Assembly (NCBI GenBank): GCA_010093685.1
Contig: MU006242.1
Span: 186,001-250,000, forward strand
Reading direction: 5' to 3'
DNA from: Ophiobolus disseminans
Lineage: Eukaryota; Ascomycota; Dothideomycetes; Pleosporales; Phaeosphaeriaceae
DNA length: 64,000 nt
This document shows positions 54,334-64,000 of the stretch, piece after piece. The position numbers and the translations under genes were made by a program. Below the pieces are notes generated by a model that saw nothing but the letters and a program-made list of their open reading frames with translations, searched no databases and was not told the DNA's origin. Position 1 is the first letter of the stretch; the number at the start of each line of letters is the position of its first letter.

Positions 54334-57300
54334 ATGGACCAAGAATCCAAGCAGCCCATCCCACGCGTCCGCTTCGGAGATCAGCGCACCGATGAAGAAG
54401 CTGGCGATCATGTAGGCTACGGCCCGTACAATCGACGCCTATCGCGTCAGTCGAGTGTGGGAAGTCTTTCCATCCGCAGCGCAGGTGGTGCCTCGAGGAC
54501 TATTCAGCCTGAGACTGCCCTTCCTATTACTTATCGCACCCTCTCGATTGAGATCGATGAGGGCCAGCATCAGAAACAGGAGGAGGTGAAGAAGGCAAAG
54601 GAGAAGGCTGCTGTTGGTACGCGAATCCCGTTTAACCACACATTCATTCGACAGATATCACTAACCATATCAAACAGATTTAGAAGACCTCGAGTGGCAC
54701 ACGCTCGATATCCAAGAACTATGCCGACGCCTCTCTGTCGATACTGATCAGGGTCTGTCCGAAGATCAAATCAAGCGTCGCATCGGCGAATATGGCCGCA
54801 ACAAGATAACACCGCCTCCATCTGGCCTTTTCGGCAAGGTCGTGGGATACTTCTTTGGTGGCTTCGGCTCGATCCTTTTGGTCGCTGGTATCCTCGTCTT
54901 CATCGCATGGAAGCCTCTTGGCAATCCAGCTGCAGTCGCTAACCTAGCACTTGCTTGTGTTTTGATCGCAGTCTGGATCGTCCAGGCCGCGTTCAATGCA
55001 TGGCAAGATTGGTCTACGAGCCGAGTCATGGCATCCATTGGTACTATGCTACCCGACGAATGCATTGTCATCCGTAGCGGGTCGCATTATAGCGTCTCAG
55101 CTCTCGACTTGGTTCCAGGAGACATTGTCGTCATCAAGCAGGGCAACAAGCTGCCAGCTGACGTTCGCCTCGTTGAAGTGTCCAGCGATGCTATGTTTGA
55201 TCGTTCCATCTTGACCGGTAAGCAACAGCCTTACCAGACTATTTATTTTACCACTGACCAGGATGCACAGGTGAGTCTGAACCAGTGGTCGCCACCGTTG
55301 AGCCCACCGAAGACAACTACCTCGAGACGAACAACATTGGCCTCCAAGGCACGCACTGCATCAGTGGCAGTTGCCTGGGTATTTGCGTTGCAACTGGCGA
55401 TAACACTGTATTTGGCCGGATTGCAAAGCTTACATCTGATCCCAAGACGGGCATGACCCCGTTGCAGAAAGAAATCTGGCGTTTTGTCTTGATCATATCG
55501 GTGTTCATCACCTGCGTCGTCATTCTCATCGTTGTACTCTGGGCAGCTTGGTTGAGGAAGAGCCATCCTACTTGGATTGACGTGCCGCTTCTGATCGTCA
55601 GTTGTGTCTCTGCGGCTGTCGCTTGTGAGTATTTGTCATCTAAATTGCACGGCGTGCCAGGTTACTGATGTTGTGCAGTCATCCCCGAGGGTCTACCTAT
55701 CGCGCTTACTACTTCTTTGACCATCGTTGCGAACATCATGCGGAAGAACAAGATCCTTTGCAAGTCACTGAAGACTGTAGAAACCCTCGGGTCGGTTTCA
55801 GTCATCTGCTCCGACAAGACGGGTACCTTGACCAAAAACAAAATGGTTGTTACCGATATCTACGCTGGGGGCGAAGAGTATACACCTGAAGCAGCTCGCG
55901 ATCTCATTTCTATTCTTCGCTCCGAGAATAACGTCGCAGCACTGTCGAAAAAGCGGGAAGATATCATCGATCAGGTCCGCATAGTGGGCGGGCTCTGTAA
56001 CTCCGGCGAATTCGACGCTGCTACGATGCATCTGCCCGTTTTAGATCGCAAGGTCAATGGCGACGCCACCGACCAAGCTGTGCTCCGTCTTTCAGAAAGC
56101 CTGGGCTCTGTCGCGGAGCTTCATCGTGACTTCAAGAAGGTCTTCGAGATTGCCTTCAACAGCAAGAACAAGTTCATGGTTCGTCTCATGTCGCCGGCCA
56201 ATCAATCTTCAACAAGCAACAACACAACCTTGATGATCAAGGGAGCGCCTGACATCTTGCTTCCCCGCTGCGACACCCTCCTAAACGATAGGAACGAAAC
56301 CGTACCACTCACCGAGGCCCAATGCCAGCGTATCGAGCAAATCAAAGACAGCTGGTCCCGCCAGGGCAAGCGCGTCATCCTACTCGCCCGCAAGCCCACC
56401 GTTGTACCCTTCTCATCCAACCACGAAAAGGAAGTCCTCGTTGCAGCTCGTCACGGTCTCACCTTCATCGGCATACTCGGCATCGTGGACCCACCACGCG
56501 ACGAAATCCCAGAAGTCGTGCGTATTCTTCGAGGTGCTATGATCCGCATCTTCATGGTTACTGGCGACTTCAAGCTCACGGCCCAAGCCATCGCCGAAGA
56601 GTGCGGTATCATCTCGAATTCTGCGATGGTAGATGACGTGGCTGCGCTCGGTAGGGACGGCAAGATCGGATCGACGAAGCAAGCGATTGTACTCAGTGGA
56701 CCAGAGCTCATTACGCTGAATGAAAATCAGTGGGATCAGCTGTGCCAGTATCAGGAGATTGTGTTCGCTCGCACAACACCTGAGCAAAAGCTGCGCATCG
56801 TGAAGGAATTCCAGAAGCGCGAGAATATCGTCGGCATGACTGGCGATGGCGTCAACGATGCTCCGTCGCTCAAAGCTGCCGACATTGGTATAGCGATGGG
56901 CAGTGGTTCCGACATTGCCATTGAGGCTGCTGACATGGTGCTCCTCGATTCGTTTGCTGCAATTGTCGAGGCGGTACAATATGGTCGGCTTGTTTACGAC
57001 AATCTGAAGAAGACGGTATGTATCGTCGTTGTGTGATGGAGGCTGGTAGGCTAACTGTGCTAGATCGTCTACCTGCTCCCAGCGGGAAGTTTCTCTGAAC
57101 TTTGGCCTGTTGTCACGAACGTCGCCTTCGGTATTCCTCAGATCTTGTCGTCGTTTCTGATGATCATTATCTGTTGTTTGACCGATTGTGCCGCTGCCAT
57201 TACACTAGCATACGAGAAGCCTGAGGCTGATGTCTTGCTGCGACCTCCTCGCAACCCTAGAAAGGACCGTCTTGTTGACACCAAGCTGATCTTTCACGCC

Positions 57301-57892
57301 TACTTCTTCGTTGGACTACTACAATGCTTCTTATCGTTCACGATGGCGTTCTGGTACATGGAGCGCCAGGGTGTTCCGTTCACTGCCATGTGGCTGAAGT
57401 TTGGAGAGTACGATGCTCAGTACGATCCAGACTACATCATCGAGACAGCGAATACGGCTTCGAGTATATACTTCGTTACTCTAGTGGTGATGTAAGTACT
57501 TTCGTGGAGAGCTGTAAGGAAATTGGCTAATACTGATTGCAGGCAACTCTTCAACCTCCTAGCAACACGAACTCGTCGACTTAGCATCTTCCAACAGCCC
57601 CCTATCTTCAACAAGTATACTCAGGTATGTGAATCAGGGCATAGTCTGCTATGATATGCTGACATTATTGTAGAACTGGCTCCTGTTTCCTGGCATGGTG
57701 TTTGCCATCTTTGTGGTCTTCATCTTTTGTTATATTCCGTCCCTGCAGAACACTATCGATACCCGCCAAGTGCCTGTAGAGCACTGGTTCCTCCCAGCAG
57801 CATTTGGTCTCGGGCTTCTCATCCTCGACGAGGCCAGAAAGTACTGCGTACGCACGTGGCCCGGTGGTTTCCTTGCCAAGATCGCTTGGTAA
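54334..57892 (+). CDS. Type IIC (Na,K-ATPase-like) P-type cation ATPase
   Basis: Seven exons, 54334-54616, 54678-55217, 55271-55624, 55679-57015, 57064-57491, 57543-57624 and 57674-57892, give 1080 residues. Each of the six introns (61, 53, 54, 48, 51, 49 bp) restores a conserved motif. N-terminal cation-ATPase domain (DIQELCRRLSVDTDQGLS), actuator loop TGES (formed over intron 2), M4 FIPEGLPIALTTS (over intron 3), the phosphorylation site CSDKTGTLT with Asp438, KGAPDIL nucleotide site, and hinge TGDGVNDAPSLKAADIG. The M5-M6 hairpin ends TDCAAAITLAYEKPEADVL, close to the animal Na,K-ATPase TDMVPAISLAYE and unlike fungal ENA or PMCA pumps. The family pumps Na+, K+ or H+ across the plasma membrane. 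Here some ion ligands differ (Asp804 equivalent is Cys, Asn776 equivalent is Ser), so the cation is uncertain. No beta-subunit gene is nearby. Confidence 0.93.
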
Positions 57893-59768
57893 AGCTACCG
57901 TCAATCTCGGAAGGTCTAGGCAGCGCGGAAGCCGCTGGTGTCCGCTCGAGGGTGCCTCGTAAGGGGGTGGCGGCTTGTGACTAGGATGGTCACATCGGGC
58001 ATAACCTTGCGTTGACGTCGGCAGATTAGAAGTTGGGTACCAGTACACTACAAACCAGCAGAACAATCAAAGTATTTTGGAACCTGACGTAGCACATCAA
58101 GTCCTGAACTCAGGACCATCCCCTTTCTTTGTATGCCTCAGCAGCAAGATCTGGATCATAGCATCTCGCTGGTATTGCTTGCTGTCCCACATCCATGCAT
58201 GTTACCTTGCGCACTTCAGCCGCACTTTCGAGCATGCACAGGCCTGCTCGGTAGCTAGTCATCGGTTGACCCCACACGGAAGTTATGACACCTCGCATGG
58301 GTAGGGGAACATGGTTAAATGTGAACTGCCGGAGATTAAAATCTTCCAGGGTTTGCAGCGTCCGCCGATCACATAACAGTCCGATATGACAAACTCGTGA
58401 AACCGATCTTGGGCTGACCACGATGGATACCCCATGGGGACTCCGGCTAAATTCCAATCTTTGCATCCTTATGGGCGAGGACGAATGCTGCAACAAGATT
58501 GGCGGTGGAGGTGATAAGAAGGAGATGCAGGGTGAAGTGACTTGACGAGACCAAGAAGGTAGCCCAATGCAGTTAGCGCCTGCTCCGTAGCAGCGTCGAA
58601 GCCGCACTACTGGGCAGGATCTTCGCCAAACCTTGCTTTGACCTCGAGGAACGAACATCCGCCACACGATGCGTTTCGGGAGGCTCTGAGCTCTGATACT
58701 TCCAAAACACCTCAGGTTCTAAGGTTGTGTTTGCTCTCCAATCAATGAGACCGCACTTCGACGCTCAATCAATTATGGAATCAGCATGCAGATACTGGTT
58801 GAGCTCCAGGCTACATGAGTTTTGCGTTGATGAAAGATTTCCAACCCTCCGCTATTTCTATCTGTCGTCTTCATCGTTCCGATGACTCTCGTCATCCCAA
58901 AGTGCTGTACCACCATGACATCAACAACAAGTCTGAACCATCATCGGCAATGGCGACCAGAGACTACAGCTTACACAAAGTTCTCCAGGGCAGTACAGCA
59001 AAACCACAAAACCGAGGGCTTTGACAGCTGTGTCGTAGCTTCTCGAGGAAAGATTAAAGATTACGAGCCTCAGGCATCATGGTTCCAGCCTTTCACATCA
59101 CTTCACAGTGACGTCGATCATGTCTACTGTGCTAGATCCAAAGACTTCGGGAACCCGTGAATGCAGAGACTCATATGATAGTTACGCCCGTTTTCGAGCT
59201 TCAAATCGGTTGAGCGGCGCCCCACGCAATGCTCTGCACGATGGTGTGTGACTTCGAAAGACGAAGACCACCCTTACGCACCCAGGCGCCACGATGCTAG
59301 CTGAGTGTGGACGCTTCCCATAGCATGCCACGAGAGCAATATAGCGGGCGGCAAACGAGGAACACCCATCCGGAAATCCGGTACCAGCGATCTCAGTACG
59401 CGCAGCGATTCGGCCGGCAGCGTGACAATCTGCTACGGTAACCAGCGGTGCACCCAGACTTCCAGAGTGTCTGGTTTCCGCATACGGTGGTCGAACAATA
59501 TGATGTGCAACGTGCTCCTGCCCAATCATTATACAACTTAGATTAACTCCATATACCAGCAAAATCAACGATCAAGTTTCTGCACGCCCCGGCAGTTGAC
59601 CACGAGGACATCAAGCCTCATCGTAGGCTGTTATAAGTCACAGCCTCGATACATGCTTGCTGTTGGTTCTGTGTGTTGCATCTCTACCACTCTTTTGTGT
59701 TTCACTTCGTACACCACTATCCTCGTCACCAAGAAGTCAATAAGACAGCGACTCGATCGTTAGTCACG
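57893..59768. other. Intergenic upstream of the DUF1996 gene
   Basis: About 1.9 kb with no gene I can support. A 185-residue minus-strand open frame (58110-58667) has no domain and a random-looking composition. The last 140 bp form the DUF1996 promoter and leader. Confidence 0.4.
59632..59637 (+). promoter_or_regulatory. TATA-like box of the DUF1996 gene
   Basis: TATAAG 137 bp before the ATG at 59769, with a pyrimidine-rich leader after it. Confidence 0.4.
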
Positions 59769-60976
59769 ATGCAGTGGACCACTCTTCTCGCCGCCGTGGC
59801 GCTCGCGCAAAATGTTGCTGCTCAGAAAATGCTGCGATTCGCTTGCTCGCAGCTCGTTGTTGAGCGAACGGATCCTCTTGTCAACCCTGGCATGAAGTAC
59901 ACTCCCCATCTTCATCAGATCGTTGGAGGTGATGCTTTCAACGTAACCATGGATCCCAGCCAGGACCCCGCTCAGCTGTCCAAGTGCACATCCTGCAGCT
60001 TCAACCAGGACAAGTCCAACTACTGGACTGCGGTCATGTTCTTCAAGGCGAAGAACGGCACCTACATGTAAGCCTGTCGGTAGCCCCATCTAGAGCCATG
60101 CGCTAATCCAACCGACAGTCGCGTTCCCCAAATCGGAAACGGAGGACCCCAAGGAAAGCTCATCAACGATGGCGGTCTTGATGTCTACTACATTCCTAGC
60201 GGAAAGACCACTGCGTTCAAGAAGGGTTTCCGTATGCTTGCCGGCTCCGCCGCCAACACCGATGACAAGAAGGTCAAGCTTTCAAACATCTGCCATCGAT
60301 GCTGGACCTCAGCTTCTGAGAGCACTTTCGTCGGCGGCGCTCCTTGCTCTGGCAGCGACACTGTTGCTATCCCCAAGGACCCCAAGTGCAAGCTCATCCG
60401 TCAGACCATCATCTTCCCCACGTAAGTTCACCGTCACACAGCCCGCTTGGACAACCACTAACACGTGACCAGATGCTGGAACGGCAAGGACCTCGACTCG
60501 CCCGACCACCAGTCCCACGTCGCCTACGGCCAAGGCTCCGGCGCCAACGGTGGCGGCGCCTGCCCATCCACCCACCCCACCAAGCTGCCCCAGGTCATGT
60601 ACGAGCTGATGTGGGACGTGAACAAGTTCGCCGACAAGTCTCTCTGGCCCACCGACGGCTCCGACCCATTCGTCTACTCGATGAACATTGGCGGCTCCGC
60701 GGCCCACGGCGACTACGTCTTCGGCTGGGAGGGCGACTCGCTCCAGAAAGCAATGGACAACCAGTGCGACCTCAACGTCGCGTGCCCCAAGGCTGGTCTC
60801 ACCGTCCAGCAGCCCGCACAGTACAACGCTTGCAAGAAGAAGCAACAGGCCCCTGAGGATGTTGATGGTTGTAAGTGTTCCCCGTTGCGTCCTATCTTCA
60901 AAGTGTGACCTATTACTAACTCATCACCACAGGGCTCAAGGAGATGCCTCTCGGCGAGAAGGCCATCAAGGCATAG
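59769..60976 (+). CDS. Secreted DUF1996 protein
   Basis: Four exons, 59769-60067, 60119-60421, 60473-60870 and 60933-60976, give 347 residues; introns are 51, 51 and 62 bp. The signal peptide is MQWTTLLAAVALAQNVAAQ with a likely cut after the Ala-Ala-Gln. The DUF1996 hallmarks are present: FACSQLVVERTDPLVNPG, HLHQIVGGDAFN, CTSCSFNQDKSNYWTA, FPTCWNGKDLDSPDHQSHVAY and the C-terminal GDYVFGWEGDSLQKAMD. There are many Cys, probably in disulphides. The family is fungal, secreted, with no established activity; some members carry chitin- or cell-wall-binding WSC modules, which are absent here. It faces a secreted AA8 cytochrome gene 733 bp downstream, suggesting (weakly) shared work outside the cell. 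Confidence 0.93.
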
Positions 60977-61709
60977 ATCGCGGCGTCGCATCCCCCCTTT
61001 CACCATGTTTTCAAGACTGCCCTTCCCTCTCCTTTCTCCTAGCGTGAGCGGTGGGAATCCCACTTCTGCGTGTTCGAGTTTTTAGCTGGTGCCTAGCACT
61101 CATTCTACTAGTCGAGCGCTTTTTGTAACAACTCCTCTACCAAGATAGCCAACTCGGATCATATATGCAAATTGTTGTTTACGATGCAATATTTTGTGCG
61201 CTTTTGTGTGTCTACTTGATCGTGATGTGTCGTTTAGCCTTTGGTGAATTGTGTGTCGCGTGTTAGGGTGGGTCTTTAGGTCTTTAGCCTTGGGGCGGTA
61301 TTAGCCTCGTTTGTTCAAGCCGCCGCACGCGAGGGTGTGTCATATTGCGGTGGAGAATTACTGATATTTGGATAGTTGAATGCACGGTTATCTATGCTTA
61401 GTTGTAAGTGAAAGCGGTGTCAATATGCGGAGATGGGCCCGTTGCTTGCAATGTCTTGTTAGGGTAAGCTGCTGCTGGGTCTATTCTAGCCCGATCTGAC
61501 CTCACGATGAGAGCATACGGGCTATGGTGTGAACCCAATCAAGTGATGCATGATTTTCGATCTTCGTACGAGCTGAGAAACTCCTATGAAGTGCACACAT
61601 CCCACAGTGGAAGTTTACTCGGCGAATGGAAAAATTTACATTGCAATGCTATATCTACTCTGCAGCCCTAAACGACCCTTCTCATATACACCCCATCTCA
61701 TCAAAGTCT
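60977..61709. other. Convergent 3' flanks of the two secreted-protein genes
   Basis: 733 bp with T-rich 3' flank sequence and no supported gene. No clear repeat seen. Confidence 0.5.
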
Positions 61710-62516
61710 CTACACAAACGTCGTGTTGCCCGTGTCGGCGCCACCACCCGAGACGCCATTCCGCTGCAAAAGCGCGGCGAAGTTGGAGTTTGCGCCGGCA
61801 GGGAAGTCGTGTGTAATGTAGTTGTACACATCGTGAACTGGGATACTGGAGCTGCTCGAGCTAGGGTTCGACACCTTTGCGTTTGCGCAAGCGAAGCCAA
61901 AACGCCTGGATGAGTTAGGGTCGATGCGTACTTGTCCTGAGCTACCGGTGTAGGTGGTGCAGCCGGTGCATTTGACAGTGAACTGCCAGTGCGTGCCGTT
62001 CGACTTGTTGCCGTTGGTGAGCGGGGTTAAGGTAGCGCCTGTGTATGTCGTAGGTGGGGAGTGGGCGCTAATTGCAGTTTAGCTATCGTTCTACTTGAGT
62101 CAGATGGTGATTGCTCACGTTGCCCAGCGCGAGGACACAGTGGGCTTTGCGCCATTGGGGTAAGAGACTGTGAGCGGGTTGCGGATCATGCTGCCTCCCC
62201 AGGCCAGTCCGACCCATCCAAGAGCACTGGGTGCAATGACTTGAAGCACAATATCGTAGGGCTGACCGGCGGGCACGTTGGCTGGAGTGGCTATGCGGAA
62301 GACGATGTTTGACGACAGTGTTGCAGCCGCCTTAGTCTCGGAGAATGTGAAGCCCGTCTCTTGGTCGACCACGGCGACAGCGCGTGCTTCCAAAGGCAGG
62401 GGCTCTGGCGATGGCCTACTAGCCGCTGAAAATGAATCAGTATCTGCACTGGTCAAAGGGATCGTAGGAAAATTACCAAGCCCGGCCAGTGCCGCAAGAC
62501 CATAAACGGTGCGCAT
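61710..62516 (-). CDS. Stand-alone AA8 cytochrome domain (cellobiose dehydrogenase-type), secreted
   Basis: Three exons, complement of 61710-62067, 62119-62425 and 62477-62516, give 234 residues; introns are 51 and 51 bp. Removing the first intron joins MRTVYGLAALAGL to AASRPSPEPLP, a good signal peptide. The body matches the b-type cytochrome (DOMON/iron-reductase, AA8) domain of cellobiose dehydrogenase: APSALGWVGLAWGGSMIRNPL (heme Met ligand at about residue 93), SRWAT over the second intron, TYTGATLTPL, WQFTVKCTGC, and a downstream His in SIPVHDVYNY as the probable second ligand. No flavin domain or cellulose-binding module follows. Such proteins pass electrons to copper polysaccharide monooxygenases or reduce iron. 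Intron 1 is 51 bp with no in-frame stop, so the unspliced form stays open. Confidence 0.88.
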
Positions 62517-64000
62517 TTTGTTCGTTTGGCACAAAGATTGAGGTTCAGATGACACGATAGCCTAGTAGACGATGATAATAACTCCCTCGAGTTTAAAAGG
62601 CTGAGAAAAGGCGAGAAGAAAATGCTCGTGTCACACCAATAGATCTGGAGCGGCGACCTACCGTATTAGTACCACGTCTTCTGCCAAGCGACCGCAAAAC
62701 AATATCTTCGTTCCGGGTCAGTCGCAAAGTAGGCGGCGATATACAAGGAAGGTGTGCACGATAGGCCATTCTTAGAACCGCATCCAGGTTCGGCCTTAGA
62801 TGCCACGCGTGACTTCATCCCATACAACCCGGGAACGCGGCCGCTGAGGCAAAAGCACACCAACAGGAGCATAGTCTCGACCAAAAGGAAGCCTTTGATT
62901 ACGGGAGGCTGCCACGAGCACATGGCCATCGTGATGGATACCATGTCGGTGCGGCGAAAAGGCCATTTCTGGAAGGTAGGAAGTATGGTATAATGGGCAA
63001 TGTGTGTATCCTGAGAGGTCCATGAATTTACCCGTAAAGTGTGTAAAGTGTAGGATAGATGGTACGAATATTTGAGAGGATCATAATAGCCGATAGCTTG
63101 CCACGCGACTGGAAGATACCCACAACAACATGAACTGTAAGAATCCCCGGACTGGCTAGAATGGATGGTGCATGAAGTAGTGGAGATAAATTGAATCGTT
63201 GGCAGGCGAGCTTAGTGCATTGGACTCTACTAGGAACAATATGGAATTGTCGGCGGTCGTTGCAACATGTATTCCTCAATTGCAAATACTGGAAGGCGGA
63301 CTGGTCATGTCGCCTGCGCGGGTACTGTGCGTGTCAGGCTCCGAATCCCATTCCCCACAATTCGGAAATGTGGGGTGCATCTACGGTATGCATGTGGAGC
63401 TTGGTGTGGCTTGTCCTATGTGGCGTCGTGGGGAGAACATCGTGGTGATCCATGAGCATCCAAAACGAAACGCTGACGAGATTGGTCCTTCGTGGAAGCG
63501 GCAGAACACCAGAACGATGGCGCTAGAATCATGAGGCTGTAACTAGATCTTCTGTCCAAAGTACTGGATGCAAAGACAAAACACATAATACCTCAGATGA
63601 GTTCGCGCATGCTACCGCGGTTGAAGTCGTCTGTGTGATGATGTGATATGACTTAGCCAAGGCTAATAAGTGAAAGCCCAGGATCTTTGTCGCACGAACG
63701 CTTCAAATGACGGCCACATGTTCTCTGCCTGCAAGCCTCGAGCTTACGGTATGCGCGGATACGGTTCTTCGGAATAGTCGAGATGGTCGTCGGGCTTCAA
63801 GAGCGATGTCTAATCTTAGGTGGGCCGTAGGTTGCTCGTAATAACGAGACCTTCCCACGCCTTGGCAGAAGGGTGGCATCCCACAATACTTGAGAAGCTC
63901 GCAACGTCCGACTTCGAGCATGCAGCTTTGCTAGCTATGAATTATAGCCGAACTCTGTTACTCCGAGACATGAAAGTACACGGCGCTCAGCCCAACAGCC
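62517..64000. other. Upstream region of the AA8 gene to the window end
   Basis: About 1.5 kb. The first part is the minus-strand promoter of the AA8 gene. A 92-residue minus-strand open frame at 62666-62944 has a hydrophobic stretch and some Cys but no convincing signal-peptide start or domain. Nothing else can be supported; the window cuts off any gene further right. Confidence 0.4.

Noticed and set aside
58110..58667. 185-residue minus-strand open frame
   Set aside because: Long for intergenic DNA, but the composition looks random (many Arg, Cys, Ser) and no motif or promoter is visible.
62666..62944. 92-residue minus-strand frame considered as a small secreted Cys-rich protein
   Set aside because: The hydrophobic stretch is not at the N-terminus, the Cys spacing fits no pattern, and the start is unsupported.
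1..64000. CRISPR arrays, bacterial operons, rRNA genes, a core PKS/NRPS/terpene synthase
   Set aside because: No regularly spaced repeats, no rRNA-like sequence and no synthase domains were found on either strand; the gene structure is eukaryotic throughout.

Overview
The window looks like nuclear DNA of a filamentous ascomycete (Pezizomycotina; Dothideomycetes is a guess from gene style, not shown). The reasons are short spliceosomal introns of about 44-105 bp with GT..AG borders, short divergent and convergent intergenic gaps, fungal families (hybrid histidine kinase, DUF6536, DUF1996, AA8 cytochrome, Fab1, Gpi17), and a Fot1/pogo transposon. Most multi-exon models below were assembled by hand from splice sites that keep the reading frame; total coding lengths were checked to be multiples of three. 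I saw no tRNA, rRNA or CRISPR array. || Layout. 0.3-3.1 kb: an F-box-like gene facing an unknown gene. 3.6-10.9 kb: three minus-strand genes, a Baeyer-Villiger-type flavin monooxygenase, an MFS transporter and an unusual long cytochrome P450; this could be a small metabolic cluster, but there is no core synthase in the window. 10.9-13.8 kb: gene-poor, ending in degenerate ~105 bp tandem repeats. 13.8-20.3 kb: housekeeping block with a mitochondrial-looking membrane protein, a Nop6-like nucleolar RRM protein, a 55-residue small protein, mitochondrial aspartyl-tRNA synthetase, and a small spliced ORF. 21.4-25.1 kb: hybrid histidine kinase. 26.2-29.1 kb: DUF6536-like multi-pass membrane protein. 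29.2-30.8 kb: AT-rich gene-free DNA with an LTR-like patch. || 30.8-42.3 kb: a TPP1/Tpz1-like telomere protein divergent from a 2387-residue Fab1/PIKfyve lipid kinase. 43.0-43.7 kb: a damaged MARVEL-like membrane protein gene. 44.17-46.01 kb: an apparently complete Fot1/pogo transposon with 42-bp inverted repeats and TA target duplication, sitting 79 bp before an NAD(P)-dependent dehydrogenase gene. 47.1-52.8 kb: a beta-lactamase-fold hydrolase, GPI transamidase subunit Gpi17 (PIG-S), and a divergent DJ-1/PfpI-like protein that lacks the nucleophilic cysteine. 54.3-57.9 kb: a type IIC (Na,K-ATPase-like) P-type ATPase with changed ion-site residues. 59.8-62.5 kb: two secreted proteins facing each other, a DUF1996 protein and a stand-alone AA8 (cellobiose dehydrogenase-type) cytochrome domain. 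|| The most notable items are the catalytically altered members of known families (P450 with no I-helix acid and a C-terminal insertion, DJ-1 with Asp for Cys, ATPase with ion-ligand changes), the intact zinc-knuckle pogo transposon, and the broken MARVEL gene. I did not find a convincing wholly new multi-gene system.
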